From positions 1 to 18,479 of the forward strand of contig JAJRYW010000355.1 of the NCBI GenBank assembly GCA_024275555.1: a stretch of 18,479 bases of DNA, written 5' to 3'. This stretch comes from Calditrichota bacterium (GTDB taxonomy: Bacteria > Calditrichota > Calditrichia > RBG-13-44-9 > J075). Made by a program: the position numbers and the translations under genes. A model generated the notes under the pieces. The model made no database searches and was not told where the DNA came from. It saw only the letters and a program-made list of their open reading frames with translations. Within the stretch, counting starts at the first letter, position 1. Every line of letters begins with the position of its first letter. This document shows positions 1-8,532 of the stretch, piece by piece.

Positions 1-2897
1 GTCAGGGTATAGGGCCCATCGACATTATGATCATGAATTTCCCGGCCGGAGAAAGAGAGGGAAATGGTATTTATCCCGGCAGACAGGAAGGAAGAGTTGG
101 CCGCAAAGCTCACCTCTTCGCCATTCGGGTCCGCCAGAATAGCCGTCCAATTGTAATTGGCGGAGGTGGTTATCTCCACGTCCATAGTAATATCCAGCTG
201 GTCGAACTTGCCGTTGCTGTTCAGGTCGACGCCCGCATCGCCAAAGGTTCCGGTGGGGAAAATGTCCGGCCGATCAAAATCGGTGGAGAGATAAGCGGCG
301 GTGGTATGGGCAACCGGGATATAATCGGCGATTAGTGAGATCGTATCGGCCAGACTCAGTTCACTTAAGGTGAGCTGCTCCACGGTGTAGGGGCCGTCGA
401 CGCCGTTTTGGAAGATGCGGAAGCCGTCAAACTTTAATTCCAGGGTATGTACGCCGGCTAACAGGGTGGTGTCTAACCCGGCGATAGTGATGACATTGCT
501 GCCGTTGTCGACCAGTTCTCCTTTTATGGAATAGTCGCCGTTGGCGGCAATGGTTACCCCGACCTGCACCCGCAACTCATCGAACAAGCCGTCTGCGTCT
601 GCATCAAACCCGGCGTCGCCGAAGGAGCCGTTAAACTCCGAGAGGCTCTCAGACACCGTGACAATTTTGGTTCCCTCCCGGCTGAATACCTGCCCGGAAG
701 TACGCTCCGCTTCTACAGATATCCGGTACACCCCGGCCTGGGTGGTGTTGCTGAATTGGCCAAAATACTGTCCGTCGCCCGCTACCGGGTCGCCATTAGT
801 GCCGTCGTCAACGAGGGTCACAGTTTGCACGGAGGCGTCGGGCAAAAGCACATGGGCTTGTGCAGTAGCATCCGTAACCGGAATCAGTTGATCCTGTACA
901 ATGGCGGTAATCTCGATGACCTCTCCGGTTCGGTAAAGGTCAAAATTTGTAGCAACTTCCAGGGTGATATCCGAGCCGCGGATAAAGGCGCTGGCAATAT
1001 ATACCTCGCCGGCAACAGCAGTTACATTGGTTCCGGTAATTTCGAACGTCCAATCGCCGGGGGTGTAACTCGTCATTTGATACCCCTGCACCTGCAATCC
1101 GAGTACATCGTTCATACTGACAAACTCAATATTGGGATCGGCTGCGGCTGCGGCCGGATCAATTCGATTTCCCAGGGGATCAATCACGACCAAATCCAGA
1201 TCATCTTCGCCCCAGAGGATTTGTAACAAGACGTCGGTTCCGGCGCTAATGGTCATCACCTCGGTTTGAACCGCTCCGTTTTGCACCACGCCGCTGATGC
1301 TTTTGGGAGATTGCAATTCCGGGGTAGCCTGGGGTAAGAGGCTGCGACTGCGATTACTCTCTTTATTGAAAATACCGCTTCCCACGGTCCGCCGGGTGCG
1401 GGGAATCCAGCGATAAGGCGCTTTTGATTCCAGGGGGAGCAAATACGCGGGCAAACGCTGGCGCCGGTTGATGTCTGTAAATGGCGCGGGTGGAGAAAGG
1501 GGACTGGAGCGTCTTGTAACATGGGGGGAAACGCTATTAAAGACCGACATGTCCTGATGCATCCCGGAGTGAGTGGCAGATTCGTCCGACCCACTGGAAG
1601 CATGTTCTGGATGATCGATTGTAAATGGCAAAACGTATACACTCCAAACCGGCACAATGGTGTCATCCGGGCCGGGGATAAGCATGCTGCCGGAGACCCA
1701 ACCGCCCTCATCGTAATTCCCGGCAATGGCGACATACTTGGTCTTTGGGTTGGGGGTGTAAGATAAATTATAAGCAGCCATGTAAACCGTGGTTAATTGA
1801 TATCCCGCGGGCGCCGCCAGAGCCGCAATGATCGTAGGTAGGGGACCTATACGCCAAAGAATACCTTGTGCAATATCGGCAAGAGGCGAACCGCCATTAG
1901 GGGTGGCAATCATTACTTGCCGTTTGATATCATCGTGCCCTTGAATATGTTCGCGGGAATCCAAACCGCCTTTACTGTGGGAAACGATGTGAACGCTCTC
2001 CACACCATAGCGGTCTTTCAGTTTGTTTACCTCGGTAGCGATATTTACGGCATTTGCCTGAATGCTGGCCACCTTGCCATTTTGAAAGGCCGCCGTTTTG
2101 ATCTGTTTCGCTTCCAAAGTCGGCCGCCATAAACCATCCCATATATTGGGCTCACCAAACAATCCATGTAAATGCAGCACCGGCCGCCAGGCATTGAACT
2201 CGATGGAGACCCAATCGACGGAAGTGCACCAAAACTCCGAGGTGTAATAGGGGGTTTGGGTGACCGGCCCCTCGGCGATGTAATTGCCGATATTCCAGTC
2301 ATCTATAGCGATGACAATCCGGTTTACCGCCGGGGTAATGGTTCCCCCATCGCCGGGATCGGCCGGGAATTTCAGATATTCGATGGGGACATTAAACTCG
2401 TTCATTTTCCAGACCCCATTGGAGCCGCTCAGGTAAGTGCTGGGATTTGCCGAGGAAAGCGTTCTTCCGTTAACAGTGATGACATCGCGCTCCGGCTGCA
2501 CGCCGTCGGCGATCATATCGGCCGGGATGTCATAGTCAACATCATACGCCGGCAGCCGTAGTTTGGCGTAAGCGGGCAGGATACCGTTTCCCACCAGGGT
2601 CTGCGGGGATGTCAGATAGCCCTGGCCGTCCACCTCGCCGACATAGCGGTCGATCTCCACCTCTATTTCCAGCGGACCGCCGCTGCGGAAGGTGCATCCG
2701 GTGTCAAGATAAGGGCCGATGTCCAGCACAAAGACCGTATCGCTTTTTGTCGGGGCCGGAAAAGGGGACGATCCCAGCGGCATTTGAGGTGCGCCGGTAT
2801 CCTGGGCCAACATCGCCCCGGATAAAAACATTATACTAATAGCCAGCCAGGCATGGATATGCTTCCACTGTGCAAAACGGAGACTGGGGAGTTTCAT
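1..2897 (-). CDS. Secreted lipase-like alpha/beta hydrolase with C-terminal repeat modules (3' end outside window)
   Basis: The reading frame is open from an ATG at 2897 to the left edge, giving 965 visible codons with no stop. The ATG has a GGAG ribosome site 7 bases upstream (2905-2908). Residues 1-32 form a signal peptide ending near AMLAQ. An alpha/beta-hydrolase core follows: an HLHGLFGEP oxyanion-type stretch near residue 240, nucleophile elbow VSHSKGG with Ser308, a GPDDT acidic turn (Asp411/412) and THSGMH (His443/447) as candidate triad members. This layout is that of PGAP1-like/class 2-type lipases, with SHSKGG in place of GHSxGG. Residues about 541-640 look like a pre-peptidase-type beta domain and 641-745 like a choice-of-anchor X-type domain. 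Two repeats then start with FGDAG and an Asp-rich, possibly calcium-binding turn (about 752-845 and 878 onward). A T9SS sorting tail may lie beyond the edge. It is the last visible gene of the minus-strand operon. Substrate unknown; the esterase or lipase call is inference. Confidence 0.85.
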   Translation of the reverse strand, partial: MKLPSLRFAQWKHIHAWLAISIMFLSGAMLAQDTGAPQMPLGSSPFPAPTKSDTVFVLDIGPYLDTGCTFRSGGPLEIEVEIDRYVGEVDGQGYLTSPQTLVGNGILPAYAKLRLPAYDVDYDIPADMIADGVQPERDVITVNGRTLSSANPSTYLSGSNGVWKMNEFNVPIEYLKFPADPGDGGTITPAVNRIVIAIDDWNIGNYIAEGPVTQTPYYTSEFWCTSVDWVSIEFNAWRPVLHLHGLFGEPNIWDGLWRPTLEAKQIKTAAFQNGKVASIQANAVNIATEVNKLKDRYGVESVHIVSHSKGGLDSREHIQGHDDIKRQVMIATPNGGSPLADIAQGILWRIGPLPTIIAALAAPAGYQLTTVYMAAYNLSYTPNPKTKYVAIAGNYDEGGWVSGSMLIPGPDDTIVPVWSVYVLPFTIDHPEHASSGSDESATHSGMHQDMSVFNSVSPHVTRRSSPLSPPAPFTDINRRQRLPAYLLPLESKAPYRWIPRTRRTVGSGIFNKESNRSRSLLPQATPELQSPKSISGVVQNGAVQTEVMTISAGTDVLLQILWGEDDLDLVVIDPLGNRIDPAAAAADPNIEFVSMNDVLGLQVQGYQMTSYTPGDWTFEITGTNVTAVAGEVYIASAFIRGSDITLEVATNFDLYRTGEVIEITAIVQDQLIPVTDATAQAHVLLPDASVQTVTLVDDGTNGDPVAGDGQYFGQFSNTTQAGVYRISVEAERTSGQVFSREGTKIVTVSESLSEFNGSFGDAGFDADADGLFDELRVQVGVTIAANGDYSIKGELVDNGSNVITIAGLDTTLLAGVHTLELKFDGFRIFQNGVDGPYTVEQLTLSELSLADTISLIADYIPVAHTTAAYLSTDFDRPDIFPTGTFGDAGVDLNSNGKFDQLDITMDVEITTSANYNWTAILADPNGEEVSFAANSSFLSAGINTISLSFSGREIHDHNVDGPYTL

Positions 2898-2936
2898 TTT
2901 CTTTCTCCACATTAAATTTAGGCAGTTTGATGTAGT

Positions 2937-4214
2937 TTAAATCATTATTTTCGTATAAAATATTTCCACCGGGAAACCGTATTGATCTACGCGCTTGCCA
3001 ACTTTCTCCCGCCCGCTCCAAAAGAGAAGCAGATATTCTCCGAACTGCTCCATGGCCAGCACGTTTCGGAAACCGGAGATATAGGAAAGCGGCGGGGTTA
3101 ACAAAATCTCTTTTCGCTCCGTCCCTTTTTGCACAATGCTCAGGAACAGGTCGTTGTTAACCCAATACGGATTTTTATCCCAGGTGAACATTTGATGCCC
3201 GGGAATGTGGGCCCACCACTCTTTTTCCTGGTAGCGGTTGTCGCTATAGAGCAGAAAAATTGTCGTATTGCTATGGCGGATTAAAAAATTACCGCGCGGA
3301 TTTTGGGCAAAGTATTCCGGGGGGGCCGGGTTGCCGCTGCCGGCTTTCAGCCATGGTCCGAACAGCCCTCGCTCCCCGTAGGCAACAAACAGGTCCTCCC
3401 CGAGGGGCTGCAGGGAAGGCAGATATAAATTATGGTTGGTCGCAAAGGCAGCCCCAAACTCTTTGCGGCCGGCGTCTATCTCGATAGGGGCGCTCCACCG
3501 TTCTCCCCGGTTTGGACTCATCACATAGAACAGTTTTCCCTGCATGGCAATGCCGGCTGGAGATTGATGACTACGGAATAGCTGGCTCCAGATAAGATAC
3601 ACTGTGTCCTTCCGGGCTGTGATGTAGGGCGGGGAGTGCTGAGTAGCGCTTTCCTCAAACCGCCATATAAATTGTGGTTTTTGCCAGGTATCCCCAAAGT
3701 CGTTGCTCCGGGTAAAAAACAGCCCGGTTTGATTGGTGTAAGCCAGGAAGAGGCGGCGTCCCGAATTGCAGACAGAGTACTTGGCGAGCGGTTCGGTGGA
3801 TAAAAAAACGCTCGGTTCGGACCAACTCAGACCGTGGTCGGCGCTGCGGCGAACATTGAATCCCTGGTTGTACCAAAACACCAGCAGCGTATCCCGGCTG
3901 GCAAAAATCCGCGGCCCGAAATCCAGCGAGTAATAAGCCGTTTCGGCAATCCGGAACGGCGGCGACCAGCTCTCACCAGGATGGGCTCCGTACCGGTAAA
4001 AGATTCCCCGTTTCTGCTCCTGCCAAACCAGGTGAAGCCGGTTGCCGGCGGTTGCCAGCACGTCCAGCTTAATATCCTGCTGCGAGGATATCCCGGGTAT
4101 CCGGGAGATCCGGTTGGGAAGGTTCTCCGGGTGTGAGGCGCTGGTTTCGCAACCGGCGGATGCGCTCAGAAGCGTCGCCGTCAACAGGCAATAAATGGTC
4201 TTTTTCCGGAACAC
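2937..4214 (-). CDS. Exported sialidase-fold (BNR/Asp-box) probable lipoprotein
   Basis: This 425-aa protein begins at a GTG; no later ATG fits the signal sequence and no strong ribosome site is visible, so the start is the least certain part. Residues 1-21 form a signal peptide with a weak lipobox (SAG before Cys22), suggesting a lipoprotein. Four Asp-box-like motifs lie at about 76-83 (GAHPGESW), 124-131 (SADHGLSW), 170-177 (SNDFGDTW) and 233-240 (SPNRGERW), as in the BNR beta-propeller of exo-alpha-sialidases and many non-enzymatic relatives. I could not identify the sialidase arginine triad or an FRIP motif with confidence, so a glycan-binding or structural propeller is as likely as an active sialidase. 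There is no T9SS C-terminal domain. It sits 34 bp after the giant matrixin/CHRD gene and 39 bp before the lipase-like gene, consistent with one operon. Confidence 0.85.
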   Translation of the reverse strand: MFRKKTIYCLLTATLLSASAGCETSASHPENLPNRISRIPGISSQQDIKLDVLATAGNRLHLVWQEQKRGIFYRYGAHPGESWSPPFRIAETAYYSLDFGPRIFASRDTLLVFWYNQGFNVRRSADHGLSWSEPSVFLSTEPLAKYSVCNSGRRLFLAYTNQTGLFFTRSNDFGDTWQKPQFIWRFEESATQHSPPYITARKDTVYLIWSQLFRSHQSPAGIAMQGKLFYVMSPNRGERWSAPIEIDAGRKEFGAAFATNHNLYLPSLQPLGEDLFVAYGERGLFGPWLKAGSGNPAPPEYFAQNPRGNFLIRHSNTTIFLLYSDNRYQEKEWWAHIPGHQMFTWDKNPYWVNNDLFLSIVQKGTERKEILLTPPLSYISGFRNVLAMEQFGEYLLLFWSGREKVGKRVDQYGFPVEIFYTKIMI

Positions 4215-4248
4215 AATGAAATCCGTTTAAGTACTGCGTTAAATCGGG

Positions 4249-7200
4249 TTATTTAAGCAACAACATTTTTTTAGCATGAGAAAACGACCCGGAACTGAGG
4301 GAATAGAAATAGACTCCCGAAGGAACCGGCTGACCCTGGGCGTCCTGGCCATTCCACATAATTTTATAGGAACCCGGGGCCATTTTTTCATCGGCAAGGA
4401 CCTGTACTAATTGTCCCAGTAAATTATAGACCGCCAACCGCACCGGGCGCACTCCCTCTTTCTGCGCGGGAACATCAAAACGGATATAGGTGGCCGGGTT
4501 AAAAGGATTGGGAAAGTTTTGATAAAGCGCAAACTGCTCCGGAAGAACCTGCGGCGCTTCCAGAGTTTCTGTAAACGGGGAGAGGGTGTAGTCGTTTACC
4601 ATAGCGTGGCTTACGGACAGCTCCATTCCCGGCTGACGGTTCCGAACCTTCCACTTCAGGGTCACGGCTTCCACTTTGCCGGTGTGCCCCCCGGGGGAGA
4701 ACATTCCCACTCTCAAGCGGCCCTTCTCATCATCATTGATCATCAGTTCCCACCCGGAGAGAGAGGTTGTCGCTTCCATAAGCTGGAGTTGGCCCGGTGC
4801 ATAGTTCAGATCAATCTGAAAAGAAAGGGCCTGGAATTCGGCGTCAAACCACAGGGTGGTGGAGACTTCATCCCGCTCGGCCGACCAATATTGATCGACG
4901 AAGACAAGCGGGGCGTCTTCCGGATTACTTTTAGAATAACCGGATAATCCCCGAAGCGCCTGGGTCCAGCTTCCGTCAATATCGCCCAGCAATACGGCTG
5001 AGAAATCCTGGTTGGTTTGATTGGACAGCAACGGCGTATAGGAACGGGCGGCCGGCTCGAAACGCCATTCCCCGCTGTGGTCGGTGGGGCCAAACGGGGC
5101 CAGACCAACCGCATAGCGGCAGACCAGCGCCGCGTCAAAAGTGAAGATGTTGCCGTCCTCATCCACATCGGCGGAGAGCGAGTCGCAATGATCGGCAAGC
5201 AAAATTCCCACGGCAATCTGGGCAATTAAAGCGGCGTCAAAACAGGTCACCGTCAGGGGCGGAATATCTCCGCTCTTGGACGGCGTGACCGTGTAGGTTA
5301 AGCCGCCGGCAATGTTGTTAAAAAGATAATTGCCGCTGATATCGGAAACCAGGCTGTCGGAAACCGCGCCGCTGATGTTCAGTTGCACACTGTCGACCGG
5401 GGCGGAATTCTGGCAATAGCTGATATTCCCGGCAATGCTGAAGACATTCTGAACGGTGTAAGGAACGCAGGGAACGCTGATCTTTGCTAACGGGTTATTG
5501 GCATTCAAGATGGCTTTGTCGATGCACAAATTAGTTGCCGAGCCCGGCGCGCCGACGACATTAAAAATAATTCCCACCAGGGCGCCGCTGCCGGTCAGGG
5601 CTTCTGTTCCGAAAGCGCCGACGACGATTTTCCCGGGCGTTCCGGTATTGACAATCGGGTCTCCGAATCCCTGGGAAATAGTACCCGCGCTGGTCGCGCC
5701 GACAACCGATAAGACCGTCTCATCAAAACTTACTTCCAATTGATAGGCCAGGATGTCGCGCCCGGTTACTTCTCCGATACAAACATAGACCGTGTCAATG
5801 CTGCCGGGGCCGCCCAGGTAGGAGGTTTCGCACCACTCGATGCTAATCGAGGGAAGTTCTTTCCCGATTTGTCCGCGGATTTCCCCGGAAGGATTGAGGG
5901 CAGTATGAATATTGACATAGATTTTTTCCGCAAGCAGCTTAGCGACCAGCCGGGGGGTGAGAGGCTCCGGATCGCTGTCGGTCCAATTTCCCACGGCCTG
6001 ATTGCCCACAAAATCCGGCGTCAGGGTTCGCACCGCCGGGCCGTTGCTGCCCGCCGGTGCATCGTGAAAGTGAGCCGCGGTAATGCTGCCGCTGAGTCCG
6101 CTGGCCACAATGTCAAATGCTAAAGAATCTCCATTGGCCGAGAGGGTAAACACCGAGTTTCCGATTGCCGGCGTGGAGACCGGGGGAACCTCCTGGGCGC
6201 CTTCCAGGGTGGCATACATGGTTGTGGGAAGGCCGGCCGTCGCTTGCCCGCGGATTTCCCCGGAGGGGTTGGCGGCGGTAGCGATGTTGACATAGATTCG
6301 CCCGGCCAGGAGTTCCGAGACCAATCCCGGGGTCAGGGGCTCGGCGTCGCCCGATGTCCAGACGCCCACGGCGCTTTCTCCGCTGAACTCGGCGGTAATG
6401 GTGCGAACCACCGGGCCGTTGCTGCCGGGAGGGGCGTTCTCAAAAGAGGCGGAAAGCACCGGGCCGCTTAATTGATTTACTTCTATCTCAAAGGTCAGGC
6501 TATCCCGGGCGGCGTTCAGGGTAAAAAAACCGCCCCCGGCTGCCGTGGTTTGCAACGGGGGAACTACCTGGTCCCCTCTCAGGCAAGCCAGCAGATTAAT
6601 GGGCTGTTTGTTAAAAATATTCCGGCAGGACATCCCGCCAATACCGGCGAAACCGGTTGGCCCGATCACCGCGCCGACGCCGGTGGTTTTGTCAATGGCA
6701 ATCAATGTACTGGGGGTGCTGCCGGTTCCTTTGACGCCGTATAAACTGCCGTCATCGGTAAAAAAGATATCGGCGATGGCGCCTCCCAGGCCGGAGACGC
6801 CCACCAGGGTTGCCTGGGCGGTAAATATATCAACCTGGTAAATGGCGTCTTCTACGGCGGAGAAGCGGCCGGTGGAAGCATACAGTTTTCCGTCGGTGGG
6901 GTCAAAGGCCATTCCGGAGAACAGCTCGCCGGTATTGCCGATCCATTGGGAAGCGCCTGTTTCAACATCGATGCTGTATAAATCTCCATTCAGGTCTATT
7001 CCGTACAGGACATCGTCCGGGGAAAACCCGATTGCGTCGAGGTAGGATAATCCCGTCGAGGCGGTAAAGATGGCTTCCCCGGTCACACTGTTGAATTTAT
7101 AGAGTTCTCCGGTAACCCGCTCGGTTCCAAACACAAAACCGTCGGCGTTGACAGCTAAACCGGGAATTCCGGAGAGGCCGGTTTCCCCGATCAGCGTACC

Positions 7201-8517
7201 CGCCCCGGTTATCGGATCGATGGTAAGCAATTTGGCGCCTCCAAAGCCATCCGTTGTGGCCAGGCAAACCCCGGGATCAACCGGGGTGGGCTCCCCGGGC
7301 CGGTTAAGAATAATATCGGCCGTCGCCGGGCTTCCGGCAACAACGGGAATAGGGCTGAAGAGCGCCGGGTCGTCAAGGTCCGGGTTGGAAGATTCGTTGG
7401 CGCCATTGTAAAACTCTCTCGGCCCGGGAAGGTCTCCCAGGGAAGGCGTCGCCCCCCCGCCGGGCGTCACAAATACCGGGGTGCTGAACCCGCCTTCGGC
7501 GGCATCGGAGATGTAAAGCAGGTACGATTGACCGGGAGTGAGACCGTTAATAGTAAAAGAGCCGTCATTAATACCTAACGGGCCGGCCCCCTGTGTAAAA
7601 TCTCCGGAGATAGCCGAAACGGCGTCCGCGACAAGATCGTTGACATTTCTGGCAATCACCTGCACCCCGGTCAGGCCGGTCGTTCCATCGGTGTCATAAA
7701 TAGTTCCGGTGATTGTTCCGGTGGTAGAAAAAAAGGCGGCGGCGGGGTACAAGGTAGAGAGGATGGCAATATCATCCGGGCCGGGAACGGCCTGAAACTC
7801 CCCGGTGGAAACACCGGAAACGGAGATAAACGGGTACATGGTCGAGATGTCCGCCACACTCAGGCCTTCGGCAAACAGGTCTGTCCCATCGGGTAAAATA
7901 TTATCCGCCCAGAAGAGCGCCTGCCCGTTGACGATGGTGTGGGCTAAGTTTATAAAGTGGCCGTGCTCGTGGGTGATCACCCCCTGGAAGACTGCTCCCG
8001 GGGGACTGTTGCCCAAATCGGCCGGGTCGATATCCGTGCCGTCGAAAATCGAAAAACTTGCCGTAAGGATATTGGTGCCGGTCAGGGCGGTGGTCGGCCC
8101 GGCTATCCCCAGCACCCCCGGCGGCGCTCCAAAATAGTTGGCAATAATACTGCCGTCGCTGTCATAGACAACCGGGTTTAAGCCGTCGCCGACCCCGGGG
8201 CTTCCCAGGTAGGTGTCCGCATTGGCCAGAACCACATCGACCGGTAAATCCGCCCCCTGCACAAAAGAGATGGTCGCCGTGGGAACGGCTCCCCAGTTGT
8301 CAAAGCTGCCGATCGACAGCACATCGGCCTGGGCGTTGGTAAGCGGTCCGAAATCCCCTTGATCCAAATTGTATACAACCGGGGAGGTTGTGTCATACTG
8401 ATAGGGCACGCCGGGAGAAAAAAGGATTAACGGCCCTCCGGCATACAGAAAACCGGTAAAAAAGATACTTATCAAACAACTAAAAATGAGGGTAGGTCGT
8501 TTTATCATGATCTTCAC
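4249..8517 (-). CDS. Giant T9SS-exported matrixin-like/CHRD/cohesin/dockerin surface protein
   Basis: About 1422 aa. I chose the GTG at 8517 because it has a GGAG site at 8524-8527 with 6-base spacing; a GTG at 8529 and an ATG at 8508 are alternatives in the same frame. Order of parts (numbered from 8517): signal peptide 1-26; a metzincin-type domain with HEHGHFINLAH (His183, Glu184, His187, His193) and a downstream Met-turn candidate STMYP (Met227), matching matrixins except Asn for the usual Gly; a carboxypeptidase-regulatory-like module near 265-350; a beta-propeller-like region of about 415-640 (repeated LYxxD and TGxxxxIGxTG strands); two CHRD domains (about 639-760 and 762-884); a cohesin-like module (about 893-1020); a second regulatory-like module; a dockerin-type segment with DVDEDGN (about 1075-1150); a second cohesin-like stretch; and a T9SS type A sorting domain from about 1324, with NFPNPFNPAT and ending KKMLLLK. 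Probably cell-surface; protease activity is likely but untested. Confidence 0.92.
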   Translation of the reverse strand: MKIMIKRPTLIFSCLISIFFTGFLYAGGPLILFSPGVPYQYDTTSPVVYNLDQGDFGPLTNAQADVLSIGSFDNWGAVPTATISFVQGADLPVDVVLANADTYLGSPGVGDGLNPVVYDSDGSIIANYFGAPPGVLGIAGPTTALTGTNILTASFSIFDGTDIDPADLGNSPPGAVFQGVITHEHGHFINLAHTIVNGQALFWADNILPDGTDLFAEGLSVADISTMYPFISVSGVSTGEFQAVPGPDDIAILSTLYPAAAFFSTTGTITGTIYDTDGTTGLTGVQVIARNVNDLVADAVSAISGDFTQGAGPLGINDGSFTINGLTPGQSYLLYISDAAEGGFSTPVFVTPGGGATPSLGDLPGPREFYNGANESSNPDLDDPALFSPIPVVAGSPATADIILNRPGEPTPVDPGVCLATTDGFGGAKLLTIDPITGAGTLIGETGLSGIPGLAVNADGFVFGTERVTGELYKFNSVTGEAIFTASTGLSYLDAIGFSPDDVLYGIDLNGDLYSIDVETGASQWIGNTGELFSGMAFDPTDGKLYASTGRFSAVEDAIYQVDIFTAQATLVGVSGLGGAIADIFFTDDGSLYGVKGTGSTPSTLIAIDKTTGVGAVIGPTGFAGIGGMSCRNIFNKQPINLLACLRGDQVVPPLQTTAAGGGFFTLNAARDSLTFEIEVNQLSGPVLSASFENAPPGSNGPVVRTITAEFSGESAVGVWTSGDAEPLTPGLVSELLAGRIYVNIATAANPSGEIRGQATAGLPTTMYATLEGAQEVPPVSTPAIGNSVFTLSANGDSLAFDIVASGLSGSITAAHFHDAPAGSNGPAVRTLTPDFVGNQAVGNWTDSDPEPLTPRLVAKLLAEKIYVNIHTALNPSGEIRGQIGKELPSISIEWCETSYLGGPGSIDTVYVCIGEVTGRDILAYQLEVSFDETVLSVVGATSAGTISQGFGDPIVNTGTPGKIVVGAFGTEALTGSGALVGIIFNVVGAPGSATNLCIDKAILNANNPLAKISVPCVPYTVQNVFSIAGNISYCQNSAPVDSVQLNISGAVSDSLVSDISGNYLFNNIAGGLTYTVTPSKSGDIPPLTVTCFDAALIAQIAVGILLADHCDSLSADVDEDGNIFTFDAALVCRYAVGLAPFGPTDHSGEWRFEPAARSYTPLLSNQTNQDFSAVLLGDIDGSWTQALRGLSGYSKSNPEDAPLVFVDQYWSAERDEVSTTLWFDAEFQALSFQIDLNYAPGQLQLMEATTSLSGWELMINDDEKGRLRVGMFSPGGHTGKVEAVTLKWKVRNRQPGMELSVSHAMVNDYTLSPFTETLEAPQVLPEQFALYQNFPNPFNPATYIRFDVPAQKEGVRPVRLAVYNLLGQLVQVLADEKMAPGSYKIMWNGQDAQGQPVPSGVYFYSLSSGSFSHAKKMLLLK

Positions 8518-8523
8518 AGGTTT

Positions 8524-8527
8524 CTCC
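8524..8527 (-). promoter_or_regulatory. Ribosome binding site deciding the start of the giant matrixin/CHRD gene
   Basis: GGAG on the minus strand lies 6 bases before a GTG at 8517. The same GGAG overlaps the codons right after the farther GTG at 8529 and is 15 bases from the ATG at 8508. The spacing favours the middle start and keeps a normal signal peptide. Confidence 0.5.
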
Positions 8528-8532
8528 ACACC

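Noticed and set aside
2937..4214. Active exo-alpha-sialidase
   Set aside because: Asp-boxes show the fold only. I could not find the FRIP motif or the arginine triad with confidence, so I do not name an enzyme activity.
4555..5840. Cellulosome scaffold or enzyme, suggested by cohesin- and dockerin-like modules
   Set aside because: Both module types are in a single chain, no glycoside hydrolase or carbohydrate-binding module is visible, and such modules are common in T9SS surface proteins of FCB bacteria without cellulosomes.
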